Assembly: GCF_004296335.1 (NCBI RefSeq)
Contig: NZ_SGIU01000001.1
Location: 1,155,290-1,219,289 of the forward strand
Source of the DNA: Flagellimonas allohymeniacidonis
Lineage (GTDB): Bacteria > Bacteroidota > Bacteroidia > Flavobacteriales > Flavobacteriaceae
Direction of reading: 5' to 3'
Length of the DNA stretch: 64,000 nucleotides
The translations under genes and the position numbers were made by a program. Of this stretch, positions 36,593-46,027 are shown piece by piece (position 1 is the first letter of the stretch; every line of letters begins with the position of its first letter). The notes under the pieces were generated by a model that had not been told where the DNA came from, did not search any database, and saw only the letters and a program-made list of their open reading frames with translations.

Positions 36593-37690
36593 TTATATGG
36601 TATTGACCAGTTGGTAAATTTGAATGGTCTCCGATTTCCCCCTCAACTGAAGACTATCCACTTTTTTAAATTTTGAAATGGTATCTGGTTGCAGCTTCTT
36701 TACCAGCTGTTCTGAAATCAACAGATTAGTGCCATAGGTATTACATTCTCCTTGAATTCGCGCGGTGGTGTTCAGTACGTCCCCTGTGTAGATAACATCT
36801 TTTTTTAGTATCCCAATTTCTCCAGTTGTTACCAAACCCATGTGAAAACCCGCCTTAAAACGCGGACCAACGGCATATTTTTTTTGATAATAGGTTTCTC
36901 GAGCTTCAAAGACTTTTGAAATTTTATGGTAGCATTCGATACACTGATCTTTATGTAATCCCTCTTTTTGAGGCCATGTAACTACTATTTCATCTCCTAC
37001 GTATTGATATACTTCTCCCGAAGTTTCCATTATTGCATCGGACATATCGGCATAGCAGTTCTTTAATAAGCTAAAATATCGAGCATGGCCTATATTCTCA
37101 GCAATGGTCGTGGAGGATTTCATATCCAGAAACATAAAAATTCGAATTTCTTGTTTGGGCTGGTGGTACTTTCCCAACAAAAAGCTCAAAAACACCTTAT
37201 CGCCCATGTACCATACCAATTCAGCAAAAAGCAAACTAATAAACACACAGGCCGACATATAGGTAACCACACTCCAAAATGAGAAGTTGAGTACAAATAA
37301 TAAAACACTTTCAACCACTTCAGGACTGGTTGGAGCAGTCCCGAATCGATAAGCGTTTATACCAAAGGAAATGAGCGCTACAAAAAGTATAATAAAGGCC
37401 AGGTAGAACAAGGTCTTTAATACGATTTTTAACCAAAGTGGAGTTCCTCCGAATATCTTTTCCAACCATGCAACCTCCACCCATCCCTGAATCCACCCCA
37501 CAACAAAGCCTCCAATCGTGGTGTATATTAGCGAACTCTTAAAATCATACTTGTTTTTAGTACTGGGATAATATTCAAGATTACCGAGGATACCCAGCTC
37601 CAAAATGCTATAAACGAGAGCAAATACCGTCCAAAAAACTGCAAAGAAAAATGCCTTTTTTGCAGTTTGAAAGTTCTTAGGGTGCATCAT
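36593..37690 (-). CDS. Membrane-bound class III adenylate/guanylate cyclase
   Basis: 365 residues: four membrane helices (~12-32, ~55-75, ~85-107, ~125-155) then a cyclase catalytic domain (~180-345). First metal Asp in FLDMKSSTT, second in YVGDEIVV, transition-state Asn/Arg in LNTTARI, substrate-binding Lys in RFKAGFHMG. All key residues present, so likely active; the base specificity cannot be settled. Makes a cyclic nucleotide second messenger in response to an unknown cue. No receptor for it is evident nearby. Single gene. Confidence 0.9.
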   Translation of the reverse strand: MMHPKNFQTAKKAFFFAVFWTVFALVYSILELGILGNLEYYPSTKNKYDFKSSLIYTTIGGFVVGWIQGWVEVAWLEKIFGGTPLWLKIVLKTLFYLAFIILFVALISFGINAYRFGTAPTSPEVVESVLLFVLNFSFWSVVTYMSACVFISLLFAELVWYMGDKVFLSFLLGKYHQPKQEIRIFMFLDMKSSTTIAENIGHARYFSLLKNCYADMSDAIMETSGEVYQYVGDEIVVTWPQKEGLHKDQCIECYHKISKVFEARETYYQKKYAVGPRFKAGFHMGLVTTGEIGILKKDVIYTGDVLNTTARIQGECNTYGTNLLISEQLVKKLQPDTISKFKKVDSLQLRGKSETIQIYQLVNTI

Positions 37691-37841
37691 TGTGATTAAA
37701 GATAGCTAATCTCCTCTTACTCGGCTATCGAAAACCTCCTGCCTTTTCCATACAAATCAGTAATGCTTTTCTGTGAAATGATTTTTCATATCTCATTAAA
37801 AATGAGTATATTATAGTGTTCAACCTTTAAATTTCAAACTC

Positions 37842-38264
37842 ATGGGGACTGTTAAGGATTTAAACAAATGGGCCAACGCCCATACGTATTATCCCTTGGA
37901 TCTGGTGCGTGTGGCCCTTGGGGTCGTGCTCTTTATCAAGGGTGTGGAATTCATGACCAATTATGAGCAAATGACATTGATGACCAAACCCTTTCAAGGG
38001 GTTCCAGGCTCAATGATGATGTTGCACTATATTGTTCCGGCCCATTTTGTCGGGGGCTTTTTAATAGTCATTGGACTGTTGACCCGCTGGGCCATTATTG
38101 CACAATTACCCATATTGATTGGTGCCATTCTCACCAATTTCTTGGGAGAAATGAACACATTAAACCTGATTTTGGCCACCTTGGTGTTCTTGGTGAGCAT
38201 ATTCTTTATGGTATATGGTTCGGGAAAACATTCGGCAGATTATTATCTGAAAATGCAGAAGTAA
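37842..38264 (+). CDS. DoxX-family membrane protein
   Basis: 140 residues, four membrane helices. YYPLDLVRVALGVVLFIKGVEFM at the N-terminus and VPAHFVGGFLIVIGLLTRWAI are characteristic DoxX features. DoxX proteins are inner-membrane proteins tied to thiosulfate:quinone oxidation or thiol stress in some organisms; here the role is open. An inverted repeat CTCATT-AAA-AATGAG (37792-37806) precedes it and could be an operator. Confidence 0.85.
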   Translation: MGTVKDLNKWANAHTYYPLDLVRVALGVVLFIKGVEFMTNYEQMTLMTKPFQGVPGSMMMLHYIVPAHFVGGFLIVIGLLTRWAIIAQLPILIGAILTNFLGEMNTLNLILATLVFLVSIFFMVYGSGKHSADYYLKMQK

Positions 38265-38433
38265 ACATGTAATTGGTATCAATAAATTTAACTGGAGAAG
38301 TTACATAAACTGAAATAGTATACTTTAAAAGGTTAAACCTTAAATGAGTTAAACCCGCCAAAGTCACCACAAGAAACTACCACGGGCCTGTAAACCTATA
38401 TTTTGGACTTGGAGTTATACAAGATCAAACAAA

Positions 38434-38463
38434 AAGTATTGTTTGCCTAGAAAGACAATACTT
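38434..38463 (+). terminator. Hairpin, possible terminator after DoxX
   Basis: Perfect 9-bp stem AAGTATTGT/ACAATACTT with a 12-base loop; only a weak T run follows. Located 170 bases past the DoxX stop and 64 bases before the next gene, so it might instead be a 5' leader structure of 38528. Confidence 0.45.
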
Positions 38464-38527
38464 GTATTTAGTCGATTTAAAGTTTTAAAAAGATTATTTT
38501 TTTCCTTCTTTTGGAGAAAAATAAGTC

Positions 38528-40420
38528 ATGCCAAATCGCTTCCTCCCAAGACCCATTTCTCTTTTAATCTTTGCAGTAATACAACTACTTATCTTTCAAG
38601 GATGTAGCGGAGAAGATAACGAAGAAACTTCACCTGAAACTGTTGTAGAAGAACCTGAGAAGGAAGAAGTAATTGGGCAACTAAGCGAGGAAGACATTGT
38701 ATTGGATATCGAAGCGGAGTCTGTTTTAAAGAATTCCACAATTGAAATAACTCTTCCAGAAAATGCAAATGTCGACAGTGTAAAAGCTTACATTAATGAA
38801 GATTTATTGACAACACTTACTTCTCCACCATTTGTGGTGCCGTTTGAGCCCATGTCTTATGAAGACGGGGATTACCAATTAAAAATTGAAGTTACACAAG
38901 AAGGCGGTACGGTTACTTCAAAAATCATTGAAGTTAAGATTGACAATACCGGCCCCGTACTTCTTATACAAAACTTGGAAGAAGACCAAAAGGTTTGTGA
39001 TGAACTTGTAGTGTCTCCTCAAATTACTGATGAGATTTCAGAAATCTCTAAAGTAGAGGTATTTCTAGACGATACGATAATAGAAGTCTTTGAAAATACT
39101 TCGGACTTCGACTTCACAATAAATAAAGATGGTCAAGAACTTGGCAATCAATTTCTAAAGTTTGTAATGCAAGATTCTGCAGGTAATGTATCCCGTGATT
39201 CCCTAAACATACTATTATCGAAAAAAGTGGTTTCTCTAAATTTTCCAGACAATTTTATCCGAATGGGAGTTGACAAGGTTCATGCTATACTCTCTGATGA
39301 AAATGGCGAGTTCTTGGATGTAGTAACCCACAGCTCGGGGGTTTCTGAAACGCTGTCCCTCTGCACAACGGAAATAATCAGCGAAGACCAAGAGCTCATG
39401 CTGACCTTCGTGGAAGATTTCCAAAACACAATCTTGAACTTCTATGTGTATGGAAATCTTTCCAAAAATGTTTTAGGTGGTCAGATTTCATTTACCCAAA
39501 GATCTGCTGGATTGCAAACGGCATCCGTCGATTTGGAGCTACCAGATTATGAAGATGGCTTTTATTTAAGATTTTCCACTGCATGGAGTTCTGGGATCTA
39601 CTTCAACAACACCTTATCAGGATTTGTTTCAAAGACCTTTACAAATAATGAATTAGGATTCGACAAGACTTTTGTAATGAACTTTAATAGAAATTTGGGA
39701 CGTAGCTATCAATGGGCATTTGTTGAGAACATTGATGAAAAAACCTCGTTATTGTCAACAGATTTTAGCAGCACCGACGTGATACACGATTTCCTCACAG
39801 TGAATGGCACTTTTTCCAGCCCCTTTCTAAGCATTTACGGATTTGAAAGTGAGGCCCATTACCGCTCGATGAGTGGACATATGATATACTGGAATGCTGC
39901 TTTGAGCAGTATAAATGGAAACGATTATTCATATGCCGATATTTTTGATTACACCCTATATTCAATTAAAGTTGATAATTACGGGGTAGATGGGACCGGT
40001 AGACCTCCCGAATCGATTTCTGTGCCCAGTGGAAATGTCTATTTTAATTTTTCGGATAATCGAATTGAATTCAATGGGACACCTGGCTATGAAGTAGGAC
40101 GTGTTCGACTACAAAATTTTGAAAATGAAAATATAATTGTTGAGTTCATTTTTGATGGCCAAGAATCAGGGGTTGTGGTCCCTAAATTACCTCAAGGTCT
40201 ATTTTCTCAAAGTGTGAACGATACTTTTGAAATGCAAAGATTAGAACCTGTTCAAGGTGCAGCTGAGAACTATGAAAACATTTCGGATTATGAATCGTAT
40301 ATCTCTGAAATTCTGGTTCCCTCGGTACCCTTTTATTTGGTTGCCCCCAAAAGAGAACGCATTTTTGCCCAATCTGGCTTGTTACCGATTTTTGAGTTTC
40401 CATTTCACGAAAGATTATAG
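38528..40420 (+). CDS. Large surface lipoprotein with Ig-like region, function unknown
   Basis: 630 residues. Lipobox LIFQGC gives Cys26, followed by acidic SGEDNEE, which resembles the lipoprotein surface-export signal of Bacteroidota; exposure outside the cell is likely. Residues ~45-235 look like two Ig/cadherin-like modules (VDSVKAYINEDLL, YQLKIEVTQEGGTVTSKIIEVKIDNTGP, then ISKVEVFLDD). The remaining ~400 residues are beta-rich and unrecognised. Convergent with the TonB receptor. Might bind a polymer or protein, but no sugar-binding or catalytic motif is seen. Confidence 0.75.
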   Translation: MPNRFLPRPISLLIFAVIQLLIFQGCSGEDNEETSPETVVEEPEKEEVIGQLSEEDIVLDIEAESVLKNSTIEITLPENANVDSVKAYINEDLLTTLTSPPFVVPFEPMSYEDGDYQLKIEVTQEGGTVTSKIIEVKIDNTGPVLLIQNLEEDQKVCDELVVSPQITDEISEISKVEVFLDDTIIEVFENTSDFDFTINKDGQELGNQFLKFVMQDSAGNVSRDSLNILLSKKVVSLNFPDNFIRMGVDKVHAILSDENGEFLDVVTHSSGVSETLSLCTTEIISEDQELMLTFVEDFQNTILNFYVYGNLSKNVLGGQISFTQRSAGLQTASVDLELPDYEDGFYLRFSTAWSSGIYFNNTLSGFVSKTFTNNELGFDKTFVMNFNRNLGRSYQWAFVENIDEKTSLLSTDFSSTDVIHDFLTVNGTFSSPFLSIYGFESEAHYRSMSGHMIYWNAALSSINGNDYSYADIFDYTLYSIKVDNYGVDGTGRPPESISVPSGNVYFNFSDNRIEFNGTPGYEVGRVRLQNFENENIIVEFIFDGQESGVVVPKLPQGLFSQSVNDTFEMQRLEPVQGAAENYENISDYESYISEILVPSVPFYLVAPKRERIFAQSGLLPIFEFPFHERL

Positions 40421-40476
40421 AATAAAATCTTAAAGCTTGTTTTGGCAGACTTTTGAAAAAGACTTTTAATTGTTGC

Positions 40477-42639
40477 CTAAAGATTATCCAATTGATTGCT
40501 TTTGCCATCTATACTTATGGTCCAAAAGAAGCCTACAAAAAAGAAGCTATCCGCGGCCGGTGTTATCGACCTTCGGTCAAAAACTCCCTGCGTATTGGGC
40601 GCGTTGGCATATTGATAATTGTTGATGTTTTTAAAACCTGTTACATTATTTATTGAAAAGTAAAGTATCTTCTGTTGGTCGATAAGATAAGACCAGTTAA
40701 TGCTGATATTATTGAAAGAACGGGTTGTTTCAGCCAAAAATTCCGGAGTGTTTGGATTGTCGTAGGGTCTTCCAGAATTATACGTATACGCCAACCCAAT
40801 TTGTGACCGAAGCTTGTCTACCCAATATTTGGTCACAACCGAAAAATTGTGTTTTGGAGCAAAGTTGGGGGTCGCCCTTTCTCTAAAATTTCGATAATCC
40901 CTTTCCGTATCCAAGTAGGAATAGGAGACCCAATAATCCAAATTATTGATGCTTTTATTGTCACGCCAAAATACATCCAATCCCGTGGCATAGCCGTCTC
41001 CTAAATTGCTAAAATTTGAATCAAACCGAGGTTGTTCAGTATCAAACTTCACCAAGTTCCGGTAGTCCTTGTAATACGCTTCGGCCCTTAAGGTCTTCCC
41101 GTCGCCCTGATATTGGTAATTCAATATGTAATGAGAGGTTTTTTCACTTTCTACTGGTTGATTGAACCTTAGGGTCTCATTTAGCGGATTTTGATAGAAA
41201 TCCCCGTAGGCCATGGAAAATTGACCTTTTTCTCCGGTCTTGTAGGCCAAGGAAATTCTAGGGGCCAAGCTATATGAATCTATGACAGAACTTCTTTCTC
41301 CACGAAGACCTAATTTCATGGCGAAACTGTTACTAAAGAAGATGTCAGACTCCATAAACGCAGCCCAAATACGATCATTAAAGTTGTTTTCTGCTTCAAA
41401 ACCATCGGTTGCTGTAAAAGTCTCGTCATAGTCAACAAGAAAGACTTCAGCCCCTCCAGTTAAGTTGAAACGGCTGTTGAAACTCTTCCTGATTTTTACC
41501 TTCATATGTGAAGCAGTTTCCTGGGCATTGACTGTATCCTCTTCCAAACCAATATCATTTGTATCCGAAGAGATAGCAGCCCCAGTGGAGAGGGTCCAAT
41601 TGTTTTCAAAAAAGTATTTGTAGGAAGCATTGAAATAAAGATTGTTATTGGTCAATTGGAATCTCACAAAATCTTCGAAATTGATATCCTCCTGTTCGAT
41701 ATCCAGGTCAGCATGATTGAACCCCGTGTAGAGTTTGAACATGCTTTTGTCTCCCTTACTTCTAAAAACGGCCTCTCCGGCAATAGATTCATAGGGACTG
41801 TTCCAACGTATACCTTGGGTGGAGGGAATCAACGATTCGTAAGGTGCCAGATTGATATAGGAAGTGTTCAGGCTTAATGATTGATTTCCCCAAATTTTAG
41901 TGTGGCCCAAACCCCCACCAACGGACATCACTTGGATATCCGTTTTCTCTTGGTCAGGAACATCCGTGGTGTTCAAAAGCAGTACACTGGACAATGCTTG
42001 ACCATACTCCGCGGAATAACCTCCTGTGCTAAAGGTAATTCCCTTAAAAAGAAAAGGTGAAAATCTTCCTCTTGTGGGAATATTGTTGGCCGTTGCATTA
42101 AAAGGTTGAAAAACACGGAGTCCATCTATAAAAACTTGGGTTTCCGTGGCATCCCCTCCCCTAACAAACAATCGGCCATCCTCATTTACCGTAGTAGTTC
42201 CCGGCAGGGTTTGCAAGGCAGCCACAAAGTCACCGACAGCGCTTGCCGTGGTAACGATATCCAGAGGTTTGAGCACAGAAACCTTGGAGTTATCCCCAGC
42301 TTCGAAGGTTCCTGCAGTCAATGTTACCCCAGTAAGAGAATTGATGGATTCCCTTAGCTGGATTTTTAAATTATTAAGGTAGCCCACATCCCCCAGTTCA
42401 TAATGCGGCTCGTAAGAAAGCATGGAAATAACCAAGGTCCGTGTTCCTGTTTCCGTTGTAGTGAAAGAGAAAGTCCCGCTCTCCGTAGTAGATGCACCAT
42501 CGTAGGTTCCTTCGAGATAAACGTTAGCCCCAACGATAGGGTTATTTTTTAGGTCGGTAACGGTTCCTGAGATTACCGTTTGTGCTTGAAGCGTTCCTAG
42601 ACTCAAAAAGAGTACAACTAAAAGAACTTGGTTTTTCAT
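40477..42639 (-). CDS. TonB-dependent outer-membrane receptor
   Basis: 720 residues from ATG 42639-42637 (signal MKNQVLLVVLFLSLG, ending LQAQ at ~20). Carboxypeptidase-regulatory-like domain ~21-95 (ISGTVTDLKNNPIVGANVYLEGTYDGAS is its start, residues 22-49), plug domain ~115-225 (LFVRGGDATETQVFIDGLRV), and a 22-strand-type barrel to the C-terminus. No SusD partner is adjacent, so it is not a SusCD pair. Divergent from the DUF2141 gene, a common arrangement for TonB receptors in this family. Substrate unknown. Its leader shares CAATTTTG and CGAACAGTC-ATG with the gene at 29477. Confidence 0.92.
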   Translation of the reverse strand: MKNQVLLVVLFLSLGTLQAQTVISGTVTDLKNNPIVGANVYLEGTYDGASTTESGTFSFTTTETGTRTLVISMLSYEPHYELGDVGYLNNLKIQLRESINSLTGVTLTAGTFEAGDNSKVSVLKPLDIVTTASAVGDFVAALQTLPGTTTVNEDGRLFVRGGDATETQVFIDGLRVFQPFNATANNIPTRGRFSPFLFKGITFSTGGYSAEYGQALSSVLLLNTTDVPDQEKTDIQVMSVGGGLGHTKIWGNQSLSLNTSYINLAPYESLIPSTQGIRWNSPYESIAGEAVFRSKGDKSMFKLYTGFNHADLDIEQEDINFEDFVRFQLTNNNLYFNASYKYFFENNWTLSTGAAISSDTNDIGLEEDTVNAQETASHMKVKIRKSFNSRFNLTGGAEVFLVDYDETFTATDGFEAENNFNDRIWAAFMESDIFFSNSFAMKLGLRGERSSVIDSYSLAPRISLAYKTGEKGQFSMAYGDFYQNPLNETLRFNQPVESEKTSHYILNYQYQGDGKTLRAEAYYKDYRNLVKFDTEQPRFDSNFSNLGDGYATGLDVFWRDNKSINNLDYWVSYSYLDTERDYRNFRERATPNFAPKHNFSVVTKYWVDKLRSQIGLAYTYNSGRPYDNPNTPEFLAETTRSFNNISINWSYLIDQQKILYFSINNVTGFKNINNYQYANAPNTQGVFDRRSITPAADSFFFVGFFWTISIDGKSNQLDNL

Positions 42640-42848
42640 GACTGTTCGGTTTTTGATGAAACAAAATTGGGAACAGCACACACAACATTGGAATAAGGAT
42701 TCCCCAACTGTGGAATTTGTGCGATGAATTGCAATTCAAATTTTGAAAGACAATTCAGTTAAGAAAAACTACAATTGGGTAAAACTCAATTTTAAAAAAA
42801 GATAGAGTACTGGAAATTTGGAGCATCATTAACATCAAAACAGTCATT

Positions 42849-43268
42849 ATGAAATCTACAGTACTAACTTTTGTATTATTAGTCACAAGTCTATTTGGAT
42901 TTGCACAAGAAGAAAAAGGAATCACCATTAATGTGGTCATTGATAATGTGGCCAGCGATGAAGGCAAGGTTCTGGTTAGTTTGCACACCGCCGATACCTT
43001 TATGAGAGGTGGAGGTATTCAAGACCTAGAGAGCACCATTGAAAATGGAAAGGTTGAGTTCACTTTTGAGGATGTACCTGCCGGAACGTATGCAATTATG
43101 GCTCTTCATGATGTAAACGAGAACTACAGAATGGATTATGAAGCCGATGGGAGGCCCAAAGAAAGCTATGGAATGTCTGGTAATGAAATGATCATGGGAC
43201 CTCCAAACTTTGCTGACGCAAAATTTGAAGTTGAAAATGAGAATTTGGAATTAGCCATTCGCTTTTAA
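42849..43268 (+). CDS. DUF2141 exported protein
   Basis: 139 residues; signal peptide ending LFGFAQ (~20). Mature region matches DUF2141: EGKVLVSLHTADTFMRGGGIQ, VPAGTYAIMALHDVNENYRMD, then GRPKESYGMSGNEMIMGPPNF, split across ~38-125. Small beta-sandwich, periplasmic, unknown function. Divergent from the TonB receptor (210 bases apart), with which family members often co-occur. Followed by a strong terminator. Confidence 0.88.
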   Translation: MKSTVLTFVLLVTSLFGFAQEEKGITINVVIDNVASDEGKVLVSLHTADTFMRGGGIQDLESTIENGKVEFTFEDVPAGTYAIMALHDVNENYRMDYEADGRPKESYGMSGNEMIMGPPNFADAKFEVENENLELAIRF

Positions 43269-43292
43269 ACGATAGCCACCTAACCCATAAGG

Positions 43293-43325
43293 CCTTCCAT
43301 TTATATAAATGGAAGGTTTTTTATT
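43293..43325 (+). terminator. Rho-independent terminator after DUF2141
   Basis: 11-bp stem CCTTCCATTTA/TAAATGGAAGG followed by TTTTTTATTTT. Confidence 0.9.
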
Positions 43326-43417
43326 TTCTACTAGGTTTTTATCTATAATCAACAACAATAGATTTTTAATTTTCCATAGTTTTGTCTTATACTTGTAATC
43401 GAAGCAAAACTTAACCA

Positions 43418-44359
43418 ATGACCATTACCCAACTACAATATGTATTGGCTGTTGCGGAGTATAAGAACTTCACTTTGGCCGCGGAAAAAAGCTTTGTGAC
43501 CCAACCTACCCTGAGCATGCAGGTGCAAAAACTCGAGGACGAACTCGATGTTCTCATTTTTGACCGGAGCAAAAAACCCATATCCATTACCGATGTAGGA
43601 CAAAAAATTGTAGATCAGGCAAAAAACATCGTTGCTGAGGCAGAACGAATTAAGGATATCGTCGATCAAGATAAAGGCTTCATTGGGGGCGACTATACCC
43701 TAGGTATCATACCTACCGTGATGCCTACCTTATTGCCCATGTTCCTCAATACCTTCATCAAAAAATACCCTAAGGTCAATTTGATTATCAAAGAACAATC
43801 AACCAATTCACTGATTCGCAATATTTTGGATGGCCATTTAGATGCGGGCATCGCTGCTACTCCCCTAGAAATTGAATTCATCAAAGAACGACCCTTGTAT
43901 TATGAGCCTTTTGTCGGTTACGTTCCAAAAAATCATCGTTTATCGAGCAAGGACACTCTTACTACCGAAGATCTTGACGTAAACGACATCCTCCTGTTGC
44001 AAGATGGTCATTGTTTTAGAGATGGTGTGATTAATCTATGTACATCGCCCAAAAACAACAGTCAGGAAAAATTCAAAATTGAAAGTGGAAGTTTTGAAAC
44101 CTTGGTAAGCTTGGCAGATGAAGGTATGGGAATGACGCTACTTCCCTACCTCAATACCCAAGATCTGGATGAGAAAAGAAAAGGTAGGTTAAAGCAATTT
44201 GACAATCCTTCCCCTGCAAGGGAAATCAGCTTGATTTATCATAAAAGTGAGCTCAAAATACAGATAACCGAGGCACTCAAAGAGGTTATTTCCGGAATTG
44301 TAAGAGGGGCCATTGCCTTTCAGGACGTGAAAATTATAAGCCCTCTAAACAAAAACTAA
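43418..44359 (+). CDS. oxyR: OxyR-type LysR-family peroxide-sensing regulator
   Basis: 313 residues. N-terminal LysR HTH (MTITQLQYVLAVAEYKNFTLAAEKSFVTQP then TLSMQVQKLEDEL, residues 1-43). The effector domain carries GHCFRDGVINLC, placing cysteines at 199 and 208, the same positions as the peroxide-sensing pair of E. coli OxyR. Hydrogen peroxide would form the 199-208 disulfide and switch on catalase or Dps-type genes. No target gene is adjacent; the nearest oxidant-defence genes are SOD at 21.2 kb and thioredoxin reductase at 54.1 kb. Symbol based on motif conservation. Confidence 0.92.
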   Translation: MTITQLQYVLAVAEYKNFTLAAEKSFVTQPTLSMQVQKLEDELDVLIFDRSKKPISITDVGQKIVDQAKNIVAEAERIKDIVDQDKGFIGGDYTLGIIPTVMPTLLPMFLNTFIKKYPKVNLIIKEQSTNSLIRNILDGHLDAGIAATPLEIEFIKERPLYYEPFVGYVPKNHRLSSKDTLTTEDLDVNDILLLQDGHCFRDGVINLCTSPKNNSQEKFKIESGSFETLVSLADEGMGMTLLPYLNTQDLDEKRKGRLKQFDNPSPAREISLIYHKSELKIQITEALKEVISGIVRGAIAFQDVKIISPLNKN

Positions 44360-44399
44360 TCGAGTTAAACTATACGGTTTTATTTATGGGAAATATAAA

Positions 44400-44421
44400 G
44401 GGCCGCATAAAGCGGCCCGTA
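44400..44421 (-). terminator. Terminator of the small minus-strand gene
   Basis: Stem GGGCCGC/GCGGCCC with ATAAA loop. On the minus strand it is followed by a T-rich stretch and lies directly after the stop of the gene at 44422; it can also stop transcription from OxyR. Confidence 0.75.
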
Positions 44422-44622
44422 TTAGTTGTAATTTATCAGTAGTAGTGTGGGTTGTAACTCCGGTTTATCCAATATGTAATATTGTAACCAGATTCTAAGT
44501 TCCTCGATTTCATTCGGCAATAGCCTTGAAACTGCTTTTTTTAATTCTTTGGCGAAAAGTTTAACATCAAAACTTACCTTTTGAAGGACTGTTTTGGTGT
44601 AATCTAACATAGCTCTAGGCAT
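44422..44622 (-). CDS. Small conserved hypothetical protein
   Basis: 66 residues, no signal peptide: MPRAMLDYTKTVLQKVSFD, then LFAKELKKAVSRLLPNEIEEL, ending with LRIWLQYYILDKPELQP. Amphipathic helical, rich in Lys/Leu. I recognise it only as a small protein of this kind in flavobacteria. Support for being real: own terminator, a TAAATTTG octamer on the minus strand at 44657-44664 fitting a -7 element 35 bases upstream, and normal composition. Function unknown. Confidence 0.65.
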   Translation of the reverse strand: MPRAMLDYTKTVLQKVSFDVKLFAKELKKAVSRLLPNEIEELRIWLQYYILDKPELQPTLLLINYN

Positions 44623-44728
44623 AAAAATTTGCTTGTTTAGTTTAAAGGTTATACCCCAAATTTAAGAAAAAACGCACTTTTGTTCGCAGTGAAGCCGTTA
44701 AAAATTGAATAATTTCGTGTTAAATCTG

Positions 44729-46027
44729 ATGAAATACATGATTAATCCAATTACCTATTTTTTATTCAACTTTTTGAAAATCATAGGTTTATGTTTTCTT
44801 TTTATACTCACAGGATGTGGTTCATCCCGTTTGGGGAAATTCGAAAAAACCCTAAACGAAGGAAGCTTGCAAAATTCGTTTCATGGAATGGTGGTTTTTG
44901 ACACCGAAACCCAAAAAACCATATACAACAGCAGAGGTGACAGCTATTTTACCCCGGCTAGCAATGTGAAAATCTTTACCCTGTTCACAGGAATTAGTCG
45001 ATTGCCCCAAAGAATGCCAGCCTTGCAATACCTTGAAAAAGGCGATACGGTTTTCATCAAAGGAACTGGGGATCCCTCATTTCTTCATCCCGTCCTGATG
45101 GACAGTACAGCACTGCATTTTTTGTCCAGTCATAAAGAAATTAAGGTCTACCTGCAAAATTCTAAGGAAGATCGGTATGGACCCGGTTGGGCCTGGGAAG
45201 ATTTCGATACCTACTTTTCCCCTGAGAAGGGCCCGCTTCCCCTTTACGGAAATGTGCTAACCGTTTCCAAGGGGGATAGTCTTCAGGTTTACCCCGAAGT
45301 TTTTAAAGACAGTGTTCGTCTTTTACCCAATGGGGTACGGCGAAGCGAATTCAAAAATGAATTCTATTTGAATCCAAAAAGGAAGGATACTATATCCATT
45401 CCCTATCGTACCTCCGAAGGATTGACCCAAAAGTTGTTGTCAGATGTATTGCAAAAGGAGGTGGTTTCAATAAGAGAATACCCCGAGGGTGATTGGAAAA
45501 CTTTATATGGAATTGAGACCGACACCATTTACAAGCTGATGATGCTGGACAGTGATAATTTTTTGGCCGAGCAGTTGTTGATGACGGTCTCATCCACAAC
45601 TTCAGATACTTTGAGCACTTCAAAGTCTATCCGGTATATGCTTGATAATGACCTAAAGGATTTGAAGCAACCACCGCGATGGGTTGATGGCTCTGGACTT
45701 TCACGCTACAACTTGTTTACTCCAGAGTCAATGGTCCAAGTTTTACAGAAACTCTATAGGGAACTTCCCGAGGAAAGACTTTTTACACTTTTCCCTCTAT
45801 GGGATGCCTCCGGCACTATCGAAGAATGGAGTTATCCCAACACCTCTCCCTTTATTTATGCCAAGTCAGGTTCACTTGGCAACAACTACAATTTAAGTGG
45901 CTATGTAAAGACTAAATCAGGAAAAATATTGATTTTCAGTAGTATGAACAATCACTTTAGAGTTCCCTCTTCGGAAGTAAGAAGCAAAATATTTGAAATT
46001 CTATTACAGTTGTACCATCGACACTAA
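44729..46027 (+). CDS. PBP4-type D-alanyl-D-alanine carboxypeptidase/endopeptidase (S13), lipoprotein
   Basis: 432 residues from ATG 44729 (in-frame TTG at 44705 rejected). Lipobox LTGC gives Cys30. S13 motifs: SxxK as S78-N-V-K81 in TPASNVKIFT, DGSGLSRYNLFTP around 330, and KSGS near 395. Trims or cleaves peptidoglycan peptide crosslinks in the periplasm. Shorter than E. coli PBP4 (~457 mature), and the large insertion domain seems reduced. Convergent with the Nudix gene; their stop codons overlap (46024-46027). Confidence 0.9.
   Translation: MKYMINPITYFLFNFLKIIGLCFLFILTGCGSSRLGKFEKTLNEGSLQNSFHGMVVFDTETQKTIYNSRGDSYFTPASNVKIFTLFTGISRLPQRMPALQYLEKGDTVFIKGTGDPSFLHPVLMDSTALHFLSSHKEIKVYLQNSKEDRYGPGWAWEDFDTYFSPEKGPLPLYGNVLTVSKGDSLQVYPEVFKDSVRLLPNGVRRSEFKNEFYLNPKRKDTISIPYRTSEGLTQKLLSDVLQKEVVSIREYPEGDWKTLYGIETDTIYKLMMLDSDNFLAEQLLMTVSSTTSDTLSTSKSIRYMLDNDLKDLKQPPRWVDGSGLSRYNLFTPESMVQVLQKLYRELPEERLFTLFPLWDASGTIEEWSYPNTSPFIYAKSGSLGNNYNLSGYVKTKSGKILIFSSMNNHFRVPSSEVRSKIFEILLQLYHRH

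Noticed and set aside
40477..42639. TonB receptor as part of a SusCD polysaccharide locus
   Set aside because: No SusD-like gene, glycoside hydrolase or hybrid sensor nearby; barrel belongs to the non-SusC type.
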